DNA from: Guillardia theta CCMP2712
Taxonomy: Eukaryota; Cryptophyceae; Pyrenomonadales; Geminigeraceae
Direction of reading: 5' to 3'
Length of the DNA stretch: 64,000 nucleotides
Assembly: GCF_000315625.1 (NCBI RefSeq)
Contig: NW_005434613.1
Location: 193,751 to 257,750 of the forward strand
The translations under genes were made by a program, and so were the position numbers. Each line of letters begins with the position of its first letter. Positions within the stretch are counted from its first letter, which is position 1. Under the pieces are notes generated by a model. It was not told where the DNA came from. It saw only the letters and a program-made list of their open reading frames with translations, and ran no database searches. Shown piece by piece: positions 52,787-63,774 of this stretch.

Positions 52787-55700
52787 TTACCCGTATGTCT
52801 CATAATAGAAGTCCTTCGCCTCGTGGTAAGAGACAGCAAAGTTCAGAAACATTTGAACCTCCCTGTACGTTTCCAATCCCACTTTGTCATACTTTGGAAG
52901 TAAATTGGGTCTGTCACGCCAGTTCCACTCGATGTCTTTTGGGTGATCAATCAGAAGTTTTGGCCAGTTCTGACGGAGAAATATTGAGCACGGAAGAATT
53001 TCTTCCATTGAAGCCCCCTTTTCCTCGAACACGTCGTCTTTTTGTTTCCTTCTAAGGCGTCGTATGTTTACTGCGCAGATCCTCCGAGCTCGGTCGCTGA
53101 TGGATCCTCGCTGTGACCATCTCTCTGTGGTTTTCACTTGGATGGCGTAGCGCGTGAGGACGTTGTCGCCAACCTTCAAGACGTACATCCTCTCCAGCAG
53201 CGCCTCTGCTGGAGGATTCATGCTGAACTCGCTGTAGTTCTTGTAGGGAAAGTCAAAAACGGATGTGACGGCAACTTGTCCACAATGAAAGCTCCACATG
53301 AGAGAATTCCAGAGATCTTGGTCACGTGTACGTCTATAGGGCTGAAAGATTGTCTCTGTTCCTTCTCCTCCTACTCCCCCTCCCTCATGTCTCCTCGTGT
53401 CCCAGACCGACTGAACGATCTGCGAAGTCTCTTCTTGCACCTGTTGGTTTGCTTGTTGTGAAAGATGACAATGACGTAGTTGTACTTTACCTGATGGTCA
53501 GTGTCTTTCCCTGCTGCTGCACCTTGTTTGGCATGAATAATCGAATGCATTTGAGATACAAACAGGGTGGAGGCGAAAGAAAAGATAAAACAAAATAGGA
53601 ACAAAGAGAAAGTGATAGTTTAAAAGCACGAAGATTTACCTGGATAGTCTTCATCGTCGTTGCATTCATCCTCAGACTTGCTCTCCGAATACATCTTGAG
53701 GGAGAGGTTAGCTTTGATATCTAATGGATGAATTGTACTCACCTCCGGTCCCGATGCTGTTGACAAGATGGATCTGTAAGAGGAATGCATGTACCTACCT
53801 TGATGTTCTTCTTTAGGACTCACCCAGGGTTTCTTGCTGATCTTCTCCTTCTCATCTTCCGCATCAAACTTGTTTGCAAACCGCAAGCCGTCCAGGAACG
53901 ACAGAAGACCCTGCTCGACCCGATGGTTCACGATCATCACCGTTCCTTCCTTGAGCGCTCGAGTGATGGCTCGGTACAGCAGCGATCGATGCAGGTTGAG
54001 GTCCTCGTCCGTCACCTTCTCGTCCAGACCGACTGCGATCACAACCTTGCTCTCCATCCCGTCGAAGTTCGCGACCGTGTCGAAGATGATGTTCTGGTCG
54101 TCGCTCTCGTCCTCCCTGCCTCGAGTCGTCTTCCATGCATCAACCGCAGCAATCAGCTTGAAGCTCGATGGCAAGGCGGAGTCCTTGTCAAGATGGTCTT
54201 GCAGTATTTGTTTCAAGTTGAGCTGGACAAGCCTCTCATGGACGAGTATCGCGATCTTCCTGTCCAGGTTCCCCGGGTACTCCACCATCACCTCTCTCAT
54301 CACCTCCACGATGTAAGTAGCGTACTCGCGCGCTTGGTTGTCACTGGAGCCCAGCGAGAAGATGTAAGGCTTGACAGGTCGACCAGAAACGTTGTGATGG
54401 CAAGACACCGCATCGATTGAGATCCCTTTCTGAAACAACAACGACGCTGTCATCGTCCTGTTGCTGTTTCTCACGACTTCAGTCAGGTAGACATCTTCAA
54501 GCCATTGAGGATAAGAGATGTCTGTAACATCAGCCTGCGAGCTCTCTGACATCAGCATCATCCTCGCCTTGTCGTACCTCTTCAGCTCGATGTAGTCTCT
54601 CGCTTCTCGATCGCAGTACACATGATGCGCCTCGTCGATCACTACAAACTTGTACTCCGACTCATTCTCACCCAAGATCTCCATCTGCTTCTCTCGCCTC
54701 CTTAGCTCCCCCCCTCCCTCTTCCGTCATCCAGAACGGACCGTCCCATCCTCCCTCCCTGCGGAAGGAGAAGAAGATCCGACCGAACAGGCCTTCATCCA
54801 CCAGCCTCCACCTTGCCATCGAGCCCACCCAGTGCGCTATGAAGAAAACAAAGGCTTCCGATCGGAGAAGGAAGAGGATAGAGCAGACCCTGTCCCTCTC
54901 CAGCTCTTTCAGCATCATGTGAAGCGCCATAAACGTCTTCCCCGTCCCTGCTGGGCCTCGCAGGTGAACTCCTCTCCCCCTCTGCATCGCCAATTCGCAT
55001 TGTCTGGCCTTCTCCTTCTGATGAGCGGTCAGTATGCTCCTCCCGTCTTCCTCCAGCAGCCCCTCGGCTCTCCTCGCAGGCCCCATGAAGCGCAGCAGGC
55101 GACTGGGAAGACGAGCAAGCACGCGGAGGTTCGACCGGATCTCCCGCAGACGCTGAGACGAGATCTTTTGGAGAGCGAACTGCTTGGAGGAGCTTGAGGC
55201 GAGCAAGGAGAAGCCTTGGAAAAGAGAGGGCAGGCTTGACACGTGCTTGCCCTCCCTCGTCGTCTCCGCCATCTTCTCTCGCTTGTACGTCTCGAGGTAC
55301 TCGAACAAGATGAGCGAAGCAATCTTTTCCATCCTCATGTAGCAGACATAGCTTCCAGTCTCGATCACGTTGGTGATGATCTCGATCGCCTCGGCTCGGG
55401 ACCATAGAAACTTGTTCATTCTCCCCAAGATCTGCCCCACGTCTTCCTTGTTCACATCCCAATCTTTCATCACACGGCGATGCCATGCTCGTCTGCAAGA
55501 CTCCTTGTCCGGAAGACAAGCGCTGACAAGCTCGTCTGTCAAGAAGACCACTGAGGCAAACCTCTTCTTGCGACCCCATTCAGCAAGCTTGTCTCTATTC
55601 CAGTACTTGTATTTCACATCTCCGTGCTCAAGTATCGTATCCAACATTCGCAGCAGCTTGTTTTGTGATGCAGACTGAGCGATGCACCTATCCCACTTCT

Positions 55701-56961
55701 CCCTCCATTCCTCGCCCATTCTTGCGTCCTTCACCACCTTCAGCCACAGGAGCATGCACATCGTCCATTCGCCGCCACCTCCCCCACTCCCCCCCTCAGT
55801 CTCCATGACCTGCCTGCTGTCGTTGATGGTGATCTGAGGACTCCCTGAGAACCTGCCGAAGCCTTGCAGGAAACATGTCATGTGGATCTCGAAGTCGTCT
55901 TTGTTGCCTACGTTCCTCGCGATGACCAGCTCGCTCTGGCACGTTTCGTCCTCAGAGTCGCTTCTATCACTCAACTCCGATTGAGACATCGTGTCTGCTT
56001 CAGACAGGTCGCCAGGAGCGCAAAGCTGTGCCGTGCGATCTGACATCTCCAGCACTTTCTTCCTGATCACCCTCCAGAGTTTCTTCTTCTGATGAGGTAG
56101 CAGTCTTGTCTCCGTCAGCTCATCAAGCGAGTCTTCCGTCAGATATTGGAGACCTTCAAGCTTCCAGTCTTCGATCTCGAGCTCCTTGCAGAGTCGTTCA
56201 GCAATCTTGGTAAACCCCTGCTCCTTGAAGAACCGCACCATCTCCGTCTCTTCCTTGTTTTCTCTCGCTTTCTCCGTCTCCTTCTCAGGCGTCGGAAGGC
56301 AGAAAGCTGAAGCATCTCGACGACCATACAGCCTGTACCCGGCTGAGCATCCTTCCGCCATATTCCAGGAGCACAGCAAGGATCGTCCTTGGAAGAGATT
56401 GTCATACAATGTTTGAGCAAAGCTGATGGCCAACTGATCGATTAGTCCTCCTTTGTGCCCGATGGCAAAGTCCACAACCGTCGCCAGCCTCCTCGCATGC
56501 TCGTCCGAGAAGCATGCGTTGAGAACCACAAGCTGCACCTCAGCAGCTCCTGACCTCCTTGCCTCCTCGTTGTGAGCTTGCAGAGCGACCATGATGGTTT
56601 CAGGCACGACATTCTGTCGGAAGAGCATGATCGCTTCTCGATCTGAGTGACAGCTGAAGTGAAGAATCAGAGGCTGGCGCTTGATTTCCTTCATAACATC
56701 TCCCCATATCGAGGAGTAGGTCCTTGACAGATTGTTGGCATCCGTTGCGCTCATAATGGCATGGATGTAGTTGTACTCTTCGTTGAGGTTCAAGGATTGA
56801 TCCTTGGGGCCGGCATGGACGTCTACGGGCACAAAGAGGAGCCGATGGGGGTAAGGAGGGGTTTCAGGCTTGGGATAGTCGGACCAGTTGACCTCGTCGT
56901 CTTCCGCTTCTTGAGCTTCGCTGTCCTTCGGTACCTTGGACACTAGTTTGCGAGGGGGCAT
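52787..56961 (-). CDS. CHAT caspase-like - SAM - SF1 helicase-type NTPase protein
   Basis: Exon 1 56961-53640, a 149-nt intron and exon 2 53490-52787 join in phase: about 1340 residues. Residues ~30-225 form a CHAT/caspase-like domain with the catalytic pair in 'ILHFSCHSD' (His, ~102) and 'VVLNACFSD' (Cys, ~149), then 'AIGHKGGLIDQLAISFAQTL', a typical CHAT helix. Residues ~240-310 look like a SAM domain ('MVRFFKEQGFTKIAERLCKE' ... 'LLPHQKKKLWRVI'). A helical region of about 340 residues follows. The NTPase has Walker A 'GPAGTGKT' (~670), 'KFVVIDEAHHVY' (~775) and an SF1 C-terminal core ('FDGMESKVVIAVGL', 'LLYRAITRALKEG', ~965-1000). About 230 residues without a recognised fold complete it. 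It combines a putative protease, an oligomerisation module and a nucleotide-driven motor, as in NLR-like sensors or prokaryotic CHAT defence proteins; role inferred only. Two short in-frame intron-like pieces (about 48 and 25 nt near 53700-53800) leave the exon 1 end slightly open. Confidence 0.8.
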
Positions 56962-57042
56962 CTGGGCGAGGGAAAGAGTATCAGGAGGAGGAGCAGGAGG
57001 AGCAGGAGGAGCAGGAGGAGCAGGAGGAGCAGGAGGAGCAGG

Positions 57043-57084
<42 letters not shown>

Positions 57085-57290
57085 CTTGATTTTCAGCCAG
57101 CGATCATCGTCAGCTCTCGACTAGTTGAGAAGAGCAGCATCGCGATGGCTTTCCGAACAGGGCAAAGTTGGAGTTTTTAAAACTTTATCTTGTAATTTCA
57201 ATAAATGGTACAGATTTATGAAACTTGCTGGAAACGAAGCACTGTCCCTTCAGTCCGTATCCTGCACCAGAGCAGCACCAGAGTGTTTTA
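56962..57290. repeat. GGAGCA minisatellite and short spacer
   Basis: 56980-57082 is a tandem GGAGGAGCA/GGAGCA repeat immediately upstream of the CHAT gene start. The remaining sequence to the transposon end has no exon. The repeat occupies the expected promoter. Confidence 0.85.
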
Positions 57291-58452
57291 GGGGAGACTA
57301 AAACGCAGACCAAATTCAATTTCATTCTGGTACTAATTTTAAGTCAACTCGCGCTCGAGGTCGAAAAAGCAAATTGAAATCCAACTAAAAGTTCATTATA
57401 TTTGAATTTCAAACGATGCGTTTGCAATTTCCGAATTTCGTCGCCCCTCCCTGCCATGGAAGGCGGGACGGGCATGTCGCTGGTGGATAACATACCCATC
57501 AATGATGGGTCGGATCATTATGAATTTACCTGCAGTGATGGAGAAGAAAGCATTTCCGAATCGTCCAGTGACGACACTGAGATCTTAGGTCCACCGCAGA
57601 AGAAGAGACATCTTCGGAAAGGGAACAGGATCGGCAACTGGACGAAGAGGAATATGAGCAGGAAGAGGCTTGATTGGTACGAGTTTCAAAGAACTTTGAG
57701 TGACTATCAATTTCGTATATTCTATCGAATGTCTCGCACTGCATTCTAACATCTTTTGTCTCTCATTCGTAATGATATTACTGGCAAAGAGGAACATGGA
57801 AGGAGGGGCAGTCCACATGGGTGTATCACGGCGGAGTTGAAACTGTCCATGATAATCAGATGGGCTGGCAGGTGGCTCATATTTAAATATTCATCACTTC
57901 CATTGAGTCTCTGATTGTGCGCAAGAATGAAGTACTTGTGGCCATCTCGAATTGTGACCGTCCCTTGCGCATCAGATATCCTGATTTGAAGGACACAAAT
58001 GCTTTGCAAAGCATCGCCACAGGCTTCAAGATGAAATCTTCTCGTGGCATTTTTGATAGATGCATCGGTGCCATTGATGGAGTACTGATTAAACTGCATT
58101 GTATCAAAGGAATGGAGTCGTACAGAGCTCCACGTTATTTCACTCGCAAGGGATACTATGCATTGAGAACCGTCGATTCCTTTGGTATGGTATACACAAC
58201 CCGGTTAGTACACATGATAGCCTTGCTTTCTGCAAAGGAAAACTGGAGGATCTCAACCTCCTCCGTCCTTCTGTGCGTAGGTAGCTGGCGCCTTGGCAGC
58301 ATCTTCGTGTAACGCGAAGAAAATGAGGGTAAAATTGGATATTGGATGTTATATTTAGCTCTCAGAATACAAATATTTATGTTTCAAACCGTTTCACGTA
58401 ACGAATTATTTCAAGATTTGCGAAATTGAATTTGGTCTGCGTTAGTCTCCCC
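57291..58452 (+). mobile_element. PIF/Harbinger-type DNA transposon, inactive
   Basis: Ends GGGGAGACTAA and TTAGTCTCCCC start inverted repeats of about 32 bp; the inner part GCAGACCAAATTCAATTTC is perfect and the left copy has two extra A. The element is flanked on both sides by TTA (57288-57290 and 58453-58455), the standard 3-bp target duplication of this superfamily. Length 1162 bp. Only a transposase-like gene is inside; the MYB-like second gene normal for Harbinger is absent. Confidence 0.88.
57402..58290 (+). pseudogene. Harbinger DDE transposase, broken
   Basis: Translation of successive pieces gives an acidic N-terminus ('MEGGTGMSLVDNIPINDGSD'), 'DWYEFQRTLSDYQFRIFYRM', an in-frame TAA (57747-57749), then 'HLLSLIRNDITGKEEHGRRG' and 'CITAELKLSMIIRWAGR'. 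After a frame change comes 'FDRCIGAIDGVLIKLHC' (first catalytic Asp of DDE_Tnp_4) with 'RYFTRKGYYALRTVD', and after another frame change 'STHDSLAFCKGKLED'. At least one stop and two frame disruptions (introns cannot be wholly excluded for the frame changes), and the C-terminal catalytic Glu region is missing, so it should not be functional. Confidence 0.85.
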
Positions 58453-59284
58453 TTAGAGACAGTAGGTGTCACCTAGTCTGTCTCCAATCTCCTAGACAAC
58501 GCTCTGCATCCGATCAGTCAGAAGGGAGAGGTGAACTGGAGGGCTGAGGGTTTCATGAAAACAGCCCTCCAGTTCACCTCTCCTCTCCTTCACTTTCTCC
58601 TCAACGATAGAGTTAGACTCTATCGTTGAGATAGACTCTATCGTTGAGGAGAGGTGAACTGGAGGGCTGAGGGTTTCATGAAAACAGCCCTCCAGTTCAC
58701 CTCTCCTCAAATGATCGCAAAACTTTTACAAGTGCCAATGAGAACAAGGATTGCTAGTGGTAAAGAAACAATCTGAACAGCGAGCGCACAACCCTCGGAC
58801 GCCCTCAGACAGGCAGGAAGAGAGTTAGACAACGATGAGTTTGTCATGGTCAGGTGGAAGGAGCTAGTAATGCTCCCTGGTGAACTAGTCACATCCTCGC
58901 AAAGAGTAGATAACAATCTTACCCGTCGTGGGTGATCCCTCTCTCAATGAAAGCCTGGCAGGGGATCGGTCAGGATGGGTGAGAAGAGCAGGAAGGGACA
59001 CAGGTTGCAGCGAGAGGGAGGCGAGCGAGGGAAAGGAACGGCGGAGGATGAGCGAGTGAAACGCTCATGGGACAAGGGAAACACAACAGGAAAGCAGGAG
59101 GAGGAGGAGAAGGAAGATGCAAGGTGAGGAGCGAGGGAAGGGGGGGGATAGAAGGAGAAAGAGGCACTGGAGAACACGCTAGGTCACAGACAACAGGATG
59201 TTGCTGGAGCGCATGGGGGACAGAAAGAGGAACGAGGAGCTGGTGGGGAAGGGAGGGTATCCCCTTGCACTGAGAAAGTTTCAC
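58453..59284. other. spacer with twin hairpins
   Basis: 58526-58582 and 58649-58705 are two identical hairpins (21-bp perfect stem GAGAGGTGAACTGGAGGGCTG, loop of about 15). They are separated by a third palindrome around CTCAACGATAGAGT (about 58600-58630). 58710-59280 has no supported exon, though the 3' end of the Cys/His-rich gene may reach into it. Confidence 0.75.
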
Positions 59285-60142
59285 CTCCTTGGTAGAGCAC
59301 ACGAGTGGCTTGTCAGGGCAACATTCCCATATGTAAGTCTGGAACTGATGAGTGGAATGAGACCTCGAGCCGATGACCTGTCGAGCATCAAAATTCAAAA
59401 TTCAACCCACGTTGCTCCAGCTTGTTCCTCTTCTTCCTTTTCCCCATAACTCTCCACATACGTGTGTACACGCATCCGAAATACCTCTCCGCCTCTCCTT
59501 CCCCTCCCCCTCCCCCTCGTCCTCCCCCTCGTCCTCCCTTTCCTCTCCCTTTCCCCCGCCCTCCCCCTTCCTCCTCCTCCTTCATCACCACGACGTTGTT
59601 CAGGGGATGCACTTTGCAATCCTTCCCCGTGTTCTGCAGCTGCGAGGGAGTCAGGAGAGCCCGAAGGAGCGAGCAGGCAACTCACCGCAGTGAACGTCTC
59701 CCCGCATATCTTGCAGATGTGAGGGATGGAGTGACAAGGGTCTCCTTTAGACTTCCCGCACGTGCACTTCGAGCTTAGCAGCGAGGACTGCCATCCTCCC
59801 CGTCAGCCCCTCACCCTCCGGCGTCCCCGAGCACGCTACTCACCCTCTTGTATCTCCTGCAGTTGCCCATGACCATGCTTGCACGATTGGTCTGCTGCTG
59901 AGAGAGACGCAAAATAGGACGTCATGGTTCATTGACCCATCTCTTCCACATCTTCTTCCTCCATCTCCCACCCTTCTTCCTTCCTTGCCTTTATCCTCCA
60001 TGTTTCGAACACCACCCATGTTCTCCCTCGCCCCTTCTCCCCCTCTCCTCACCTCATCAGAATCTTGGTTAGATTCAACAAGGATCCCTCTCTGGACAGT
60101 GTAGGTAGCGTTGGGATTTGACAAGGCATCGCTCGACTCCAT
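59285..60142 (-). CDS. Cys/His-rich zinc-binding protein, small
   Basis: Exons in phase 0: 60142-60053, 59891-59844, 59787-59686, about 59633-59599 and 59338-59285; the 3' end is open. The product begins 'MESSDALSNPNATYTVQRGI'. It then has 'NCRRYKR', 'KCTCGKSKGDPCHSIPHICK', 'ICGETFT', 'DCKVHP' and 'YIWECCPDKPLVC'. The spacing C-x2-C ... C-x2-HP ... W-x-C-C resembles a short zinc-binding module seen in many protist proteins of unknown role. No signal peptide or membrane segment. A donor after 59285 (GTGAAAC) implies a last exon further left that I could not place. Confidence 0.6.
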
Positions 60143-63100
60143 CTTCTCTCAACTTGTCGATTGCCAATGGCCTAACCCTGTTGGCCCTGGCGGCTGTTTC
60201 TTGATCCTCCTCCTACTTACTAAGCAAATTTGACGAGTTTTGTTGAAATGATGTGCTGTTTCAGTTGAATCGCTGCCTACAAGCAGCATGTCAGTTCAAT
60301 CTCTACCTCTGATTTCAAGCAACCGACTCAACCATAAATTGCATCGCAACAACGTTCCCTACAGATCTACATTATCGAGATTGCTCTTGATGCTGTCTAC
60401 CTTTCTTCTCCTTCCCCTTCTCCTCCGACTCATATACAGCGTCTCCACTGCTCCTTTCCTCCGTCTTATGAATCTCATTCCACTTCCTCTTCCCTTTCCT
60501 TCGCCTATCTAGATTCTGCGCTCCTCCTCCCCTCCTTCCCCTTGGTCTCGGCAAGTAGATTTTCAAGCTCAAACCTCCCCCGCAACCAGCAATTGGCAGC
60601 AAGGAGGGCTTCGAGCCCTCGTTACCTTCCCATCCCCTCCTTTCCGTCCAATCATTCGAGCGCAAACTACCTTAGCTGACTCGTTCCAACATGAACCACT
60701 TTAGCTAACTCGTTCCATCATTGCTGTAGCTCAGCGCTGAGGATCGACCATGATAGAAGAGCGAGGCCAATCATGCTGCCAAACTGAAGCCCCTGCCCAG
60801 CCCTGTCTATCCCGTCCACCTTGCAACAGATGCTACTTCTTCTTCCTCCTCATTCTTCTTCTGCTCTTGACTTTGACCTCCCATCGTACACTTTTTTGCA
60901 CCTCCTGCTTTCCTGTCCTGTTCTTCATGAATCCCACGCACAGGAAAAGGGGTGTGTTGGAACATTCGGCCGTCTCTCATTCTCGTCTTTCTCAAAACAT
61001 TGCTTAAACTGCAACAACTGCTGCTGCCACTCTTCTTGTCTGCCTCCATGCCCCCTGCTCCCCTGCCCCCTGCTCCCCTGCCCCCTGCTCCCCTGCCCCC
61101 TGCTCCCCTGCCCCCTGCTCCCCTGCCCCCTGCCCTCTTTCTGTCTCCTGTCTCCAACCTTCTCCTTCCCTCCTCCCCCACTCCTTTCTGGAGACTCACT
61201 GACCACTCCTGCCACCTGACTCCCGGCTCCCGGCTCCGGCTCCCGGCTCCGGCTCCCGGCTCCCGGCTCCTCCTTCCTGCCTCCTGCCTCCTGCCTCCTC
61301 TCTGTCCTCCTGCCTCCCTCTGTCCTCCTGCCTCCCTCTGTCCTCGCTCCCCCTCCCTCCTGCCTCACACAACCATTGGATGTTGAAATTTCTTAGGGAC
61401 AAACCCCATCTTGACATCCGTGCAGTGTATATCCGTCAGTATCCGTGAGTATCCGTGAGTATCCGAAAATTGAACGGCGTACGGGGTCGCCCACCCTACC
61501 CCCTAATTGTCCTCAATAGTGCAGATGTCGAGAGGGGTATATTGCATAGGTGACTTGTAGGTTTTCTATTGCAGAATCTACTGAAATGGGGGCCGTTTCA
61601 AAAACATTCACAATAAATTTGTACCGAACTCACACAAATTTATTGTCCAGTGTACTTGTGTCCTTGGGGTGGTCTGCAGAGAACGTGAAAATCGTATTGC
61701 AAAGGGTGGGTGGGTGCATGATACGAGGGGTACTAATCGGGTGTCAAGTTGATTTGACGGGGTATTTTACCATATTCTTCAGGGGTGGGGATATGCTTTG
61801 AAATGGTGGTAACGATTTAGTAGGTGAATACAAGGGGTAGGGGTTATTGGGGGATGTTGGGGGTGGGGTGGTTTATGCCGGGAGACTTGGCCCGCCGATC
61901 GGATCGAGGGGAAGGGTGAGACCGAGGGGTCGGGTCATGGTGATGAGATGAGGGGTAGGGGTCCGAATGAGTTTTGCTCCTGATCCATAAAGGGTGGGTC
62001 TCTTGACGGATTCTTTGGGGTACATTTCATCTCTTTCGGATCATGAGGGGGTACGGAACCACCGGACGGGGTGACGGGGATTGGCGACCCATACGAAACC
62101 CTGGAGGGTAGGGGCACAAATGTTAAGTGAGGAGTTGGCGACATATTATACCCCATTTTTATGTCAATCTATAAAGTATTGAATGGTATAGCGCAATTGT
62201 CAACTAGAAATTGATTTCCAAAAAGTGTAGGAAGGCAATAGGAAAATTGGGGGGTCATGGCATTTCAAGCACCCCTTCCTTTAACTGGGTTTTGGGGGAC
62301 ATTCGAGTATTCATTAGTATCACATTAGTCAAGCAGGGGTGCTTGGAGGAGAATCCTCAAAAACAAACAGAAAATTTAAAGTATATGATCATACATGGAG
62401 GTGGAACTATAAAAAGATGCCAAGTTGAACTATCATGATATGAAAACTACCCCCTTGTGACATCTCCGCAGCCGGCCACGCAGGGGTACGAGAAACAGGT
62501 AGGTGGAGGTGGGTTACCCCACCCTTTTACTATCCTCAGATCTCATCACAAAGTGTACAAAGCACATGAGATTGAAGGGGTACTCCGTTTGTTACAACTT
62601 CTCAAGTGGGTAGGGTGCCGCAAAGCTTCATGCGGGGGTGGAGTTGATGCCAGGGTGCATTGTGAGTGTGACTCGATTAGAAAGCTGGGTGGGGGTGGTC
62701 AGTGACCGAAATATAGGGGTAAAAATAAGAGTAAAATCACCGGTAGTCGAACATCCCGGAGCCTTGGCGGACTACCCCACCACCCTTATCCCCTGAGATC
62801 CATTCCAGATGATCGATCCCCTACGAACACTTTGTGAGGCATGTGCTCGAAGGAGCCGGACCCCCGCTACAGCGACTGCCATGCGTAGTCCTGTGCTTTG
62901 ACGGCAGATGCGAGGGCCTCCTGCGCTTGCAATTTATCCCAGCAACATGCTTCATGGCAAAGAAATCCCTCTTGTGGTCTTCTTCCCTTTATTCCTATCT
63001 CGTACGGTAGCAATTACCGGCATTGGCCACACCAAAACACTCTCCTTGCCCTCTCCTACCCTTTGATTACCGCGATTGCCCGTATCTATCTCAGTGATAT

Positions 63101-63774
63101 TTCCAGAGATGTCCTTGTCTTTCTTGGTTTGCACCACGCTGCTCTACCATCTTTCGTTTGCAGCAATGATGCAATCGTTCTCAATCGAATCGCATCCTGC
63201 ACCTTTCATGCTCCTCGATCGATTTATGATTCTATTTCAATCTGTCTTTCTATGATAATCCTCCCTTCTTTGACGATCGTCTCACTTGAATCCAGCACAA
63301 AGTACAGTTTCTATCTCCTTTTGGTCCTGAGGTGTTTCTTCTTCTTTCCTCGTACGCATCTGTCCCCATTTCTGTCCCATCTTTACTGTGCTGGTTAGAG
63401 TTGAAACAGCTACATCTTGTCAACTACGGCAACCATTGTGTTTCTGCCTTGACCCTACTCATGAAATATTCCTCATGGAGGAACCGGTCTGCTTCCTTGA
63501 TGTCAAGATCACGGGGTTTTGTTTTCAACACCATTTTAATCCTTCCCACCTCATTTGAAAGCGTTACTCAATTCATCAGCTTCCCTCTGTTCAGGATGAA
63601 GAGAACTTGAGAATGAGTGAAACACACAACATTCAAAGATCTTGATTCTCAAAGATTGACCATTTCATTGCAGAACACCGTATTTCTACTCGCGAGCAGA
63701 AAATTTTCTGAACATCGACCTCGTTCTATCGCGTTGTTTTGTCTTCAATGTGCGTTGAATCGTCAGTATTTGGG
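60143..63774. other. gene-poor region with 15-bp satellite and G-rich patch
   Basis: 60143-61040: no supported exon. 61045-61135: tandem CCCCCTGCTCCCCTG units (15 bp, about six copies). 61205-61370: CCGGCTCCCGGCT and CTCCTGCCTCC repeats. 61426-61465: four GTATCCGT units. 61480-62760: G-rich plus strand with GGGGTA/GGGGTGG words throughout, matching patches at 27.0-27.6 (opposite strand) and 40.85-41.4 kb. 62760-63770: ordinary composition, short frames only; a 166-codon frame at 62898-63398 looks non-coding. Confidence 0.6.

Noticed and set aside
54794-55579. 261-codon minus frame within the CHAT-SAM-helicase gene
   Set aside because: Out-of-frame shadow; composition is basic/Ser-rich and it has none of the helicase motifs.
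60143-61040. tRNA-like or snRNA-like genes in the spacers
   Set aside because: No cloverleaf with intact T-loop GGTTCRA and anticodon stem was found by eye here or elsewhere; a covariance-model scan would be decisive.
62898-63398. 166-codon plus frame
   Set aside because: No recognisable domain, starts in ordinary spacer, hydrophobic stretches without signal or membrane layout; could be chance.
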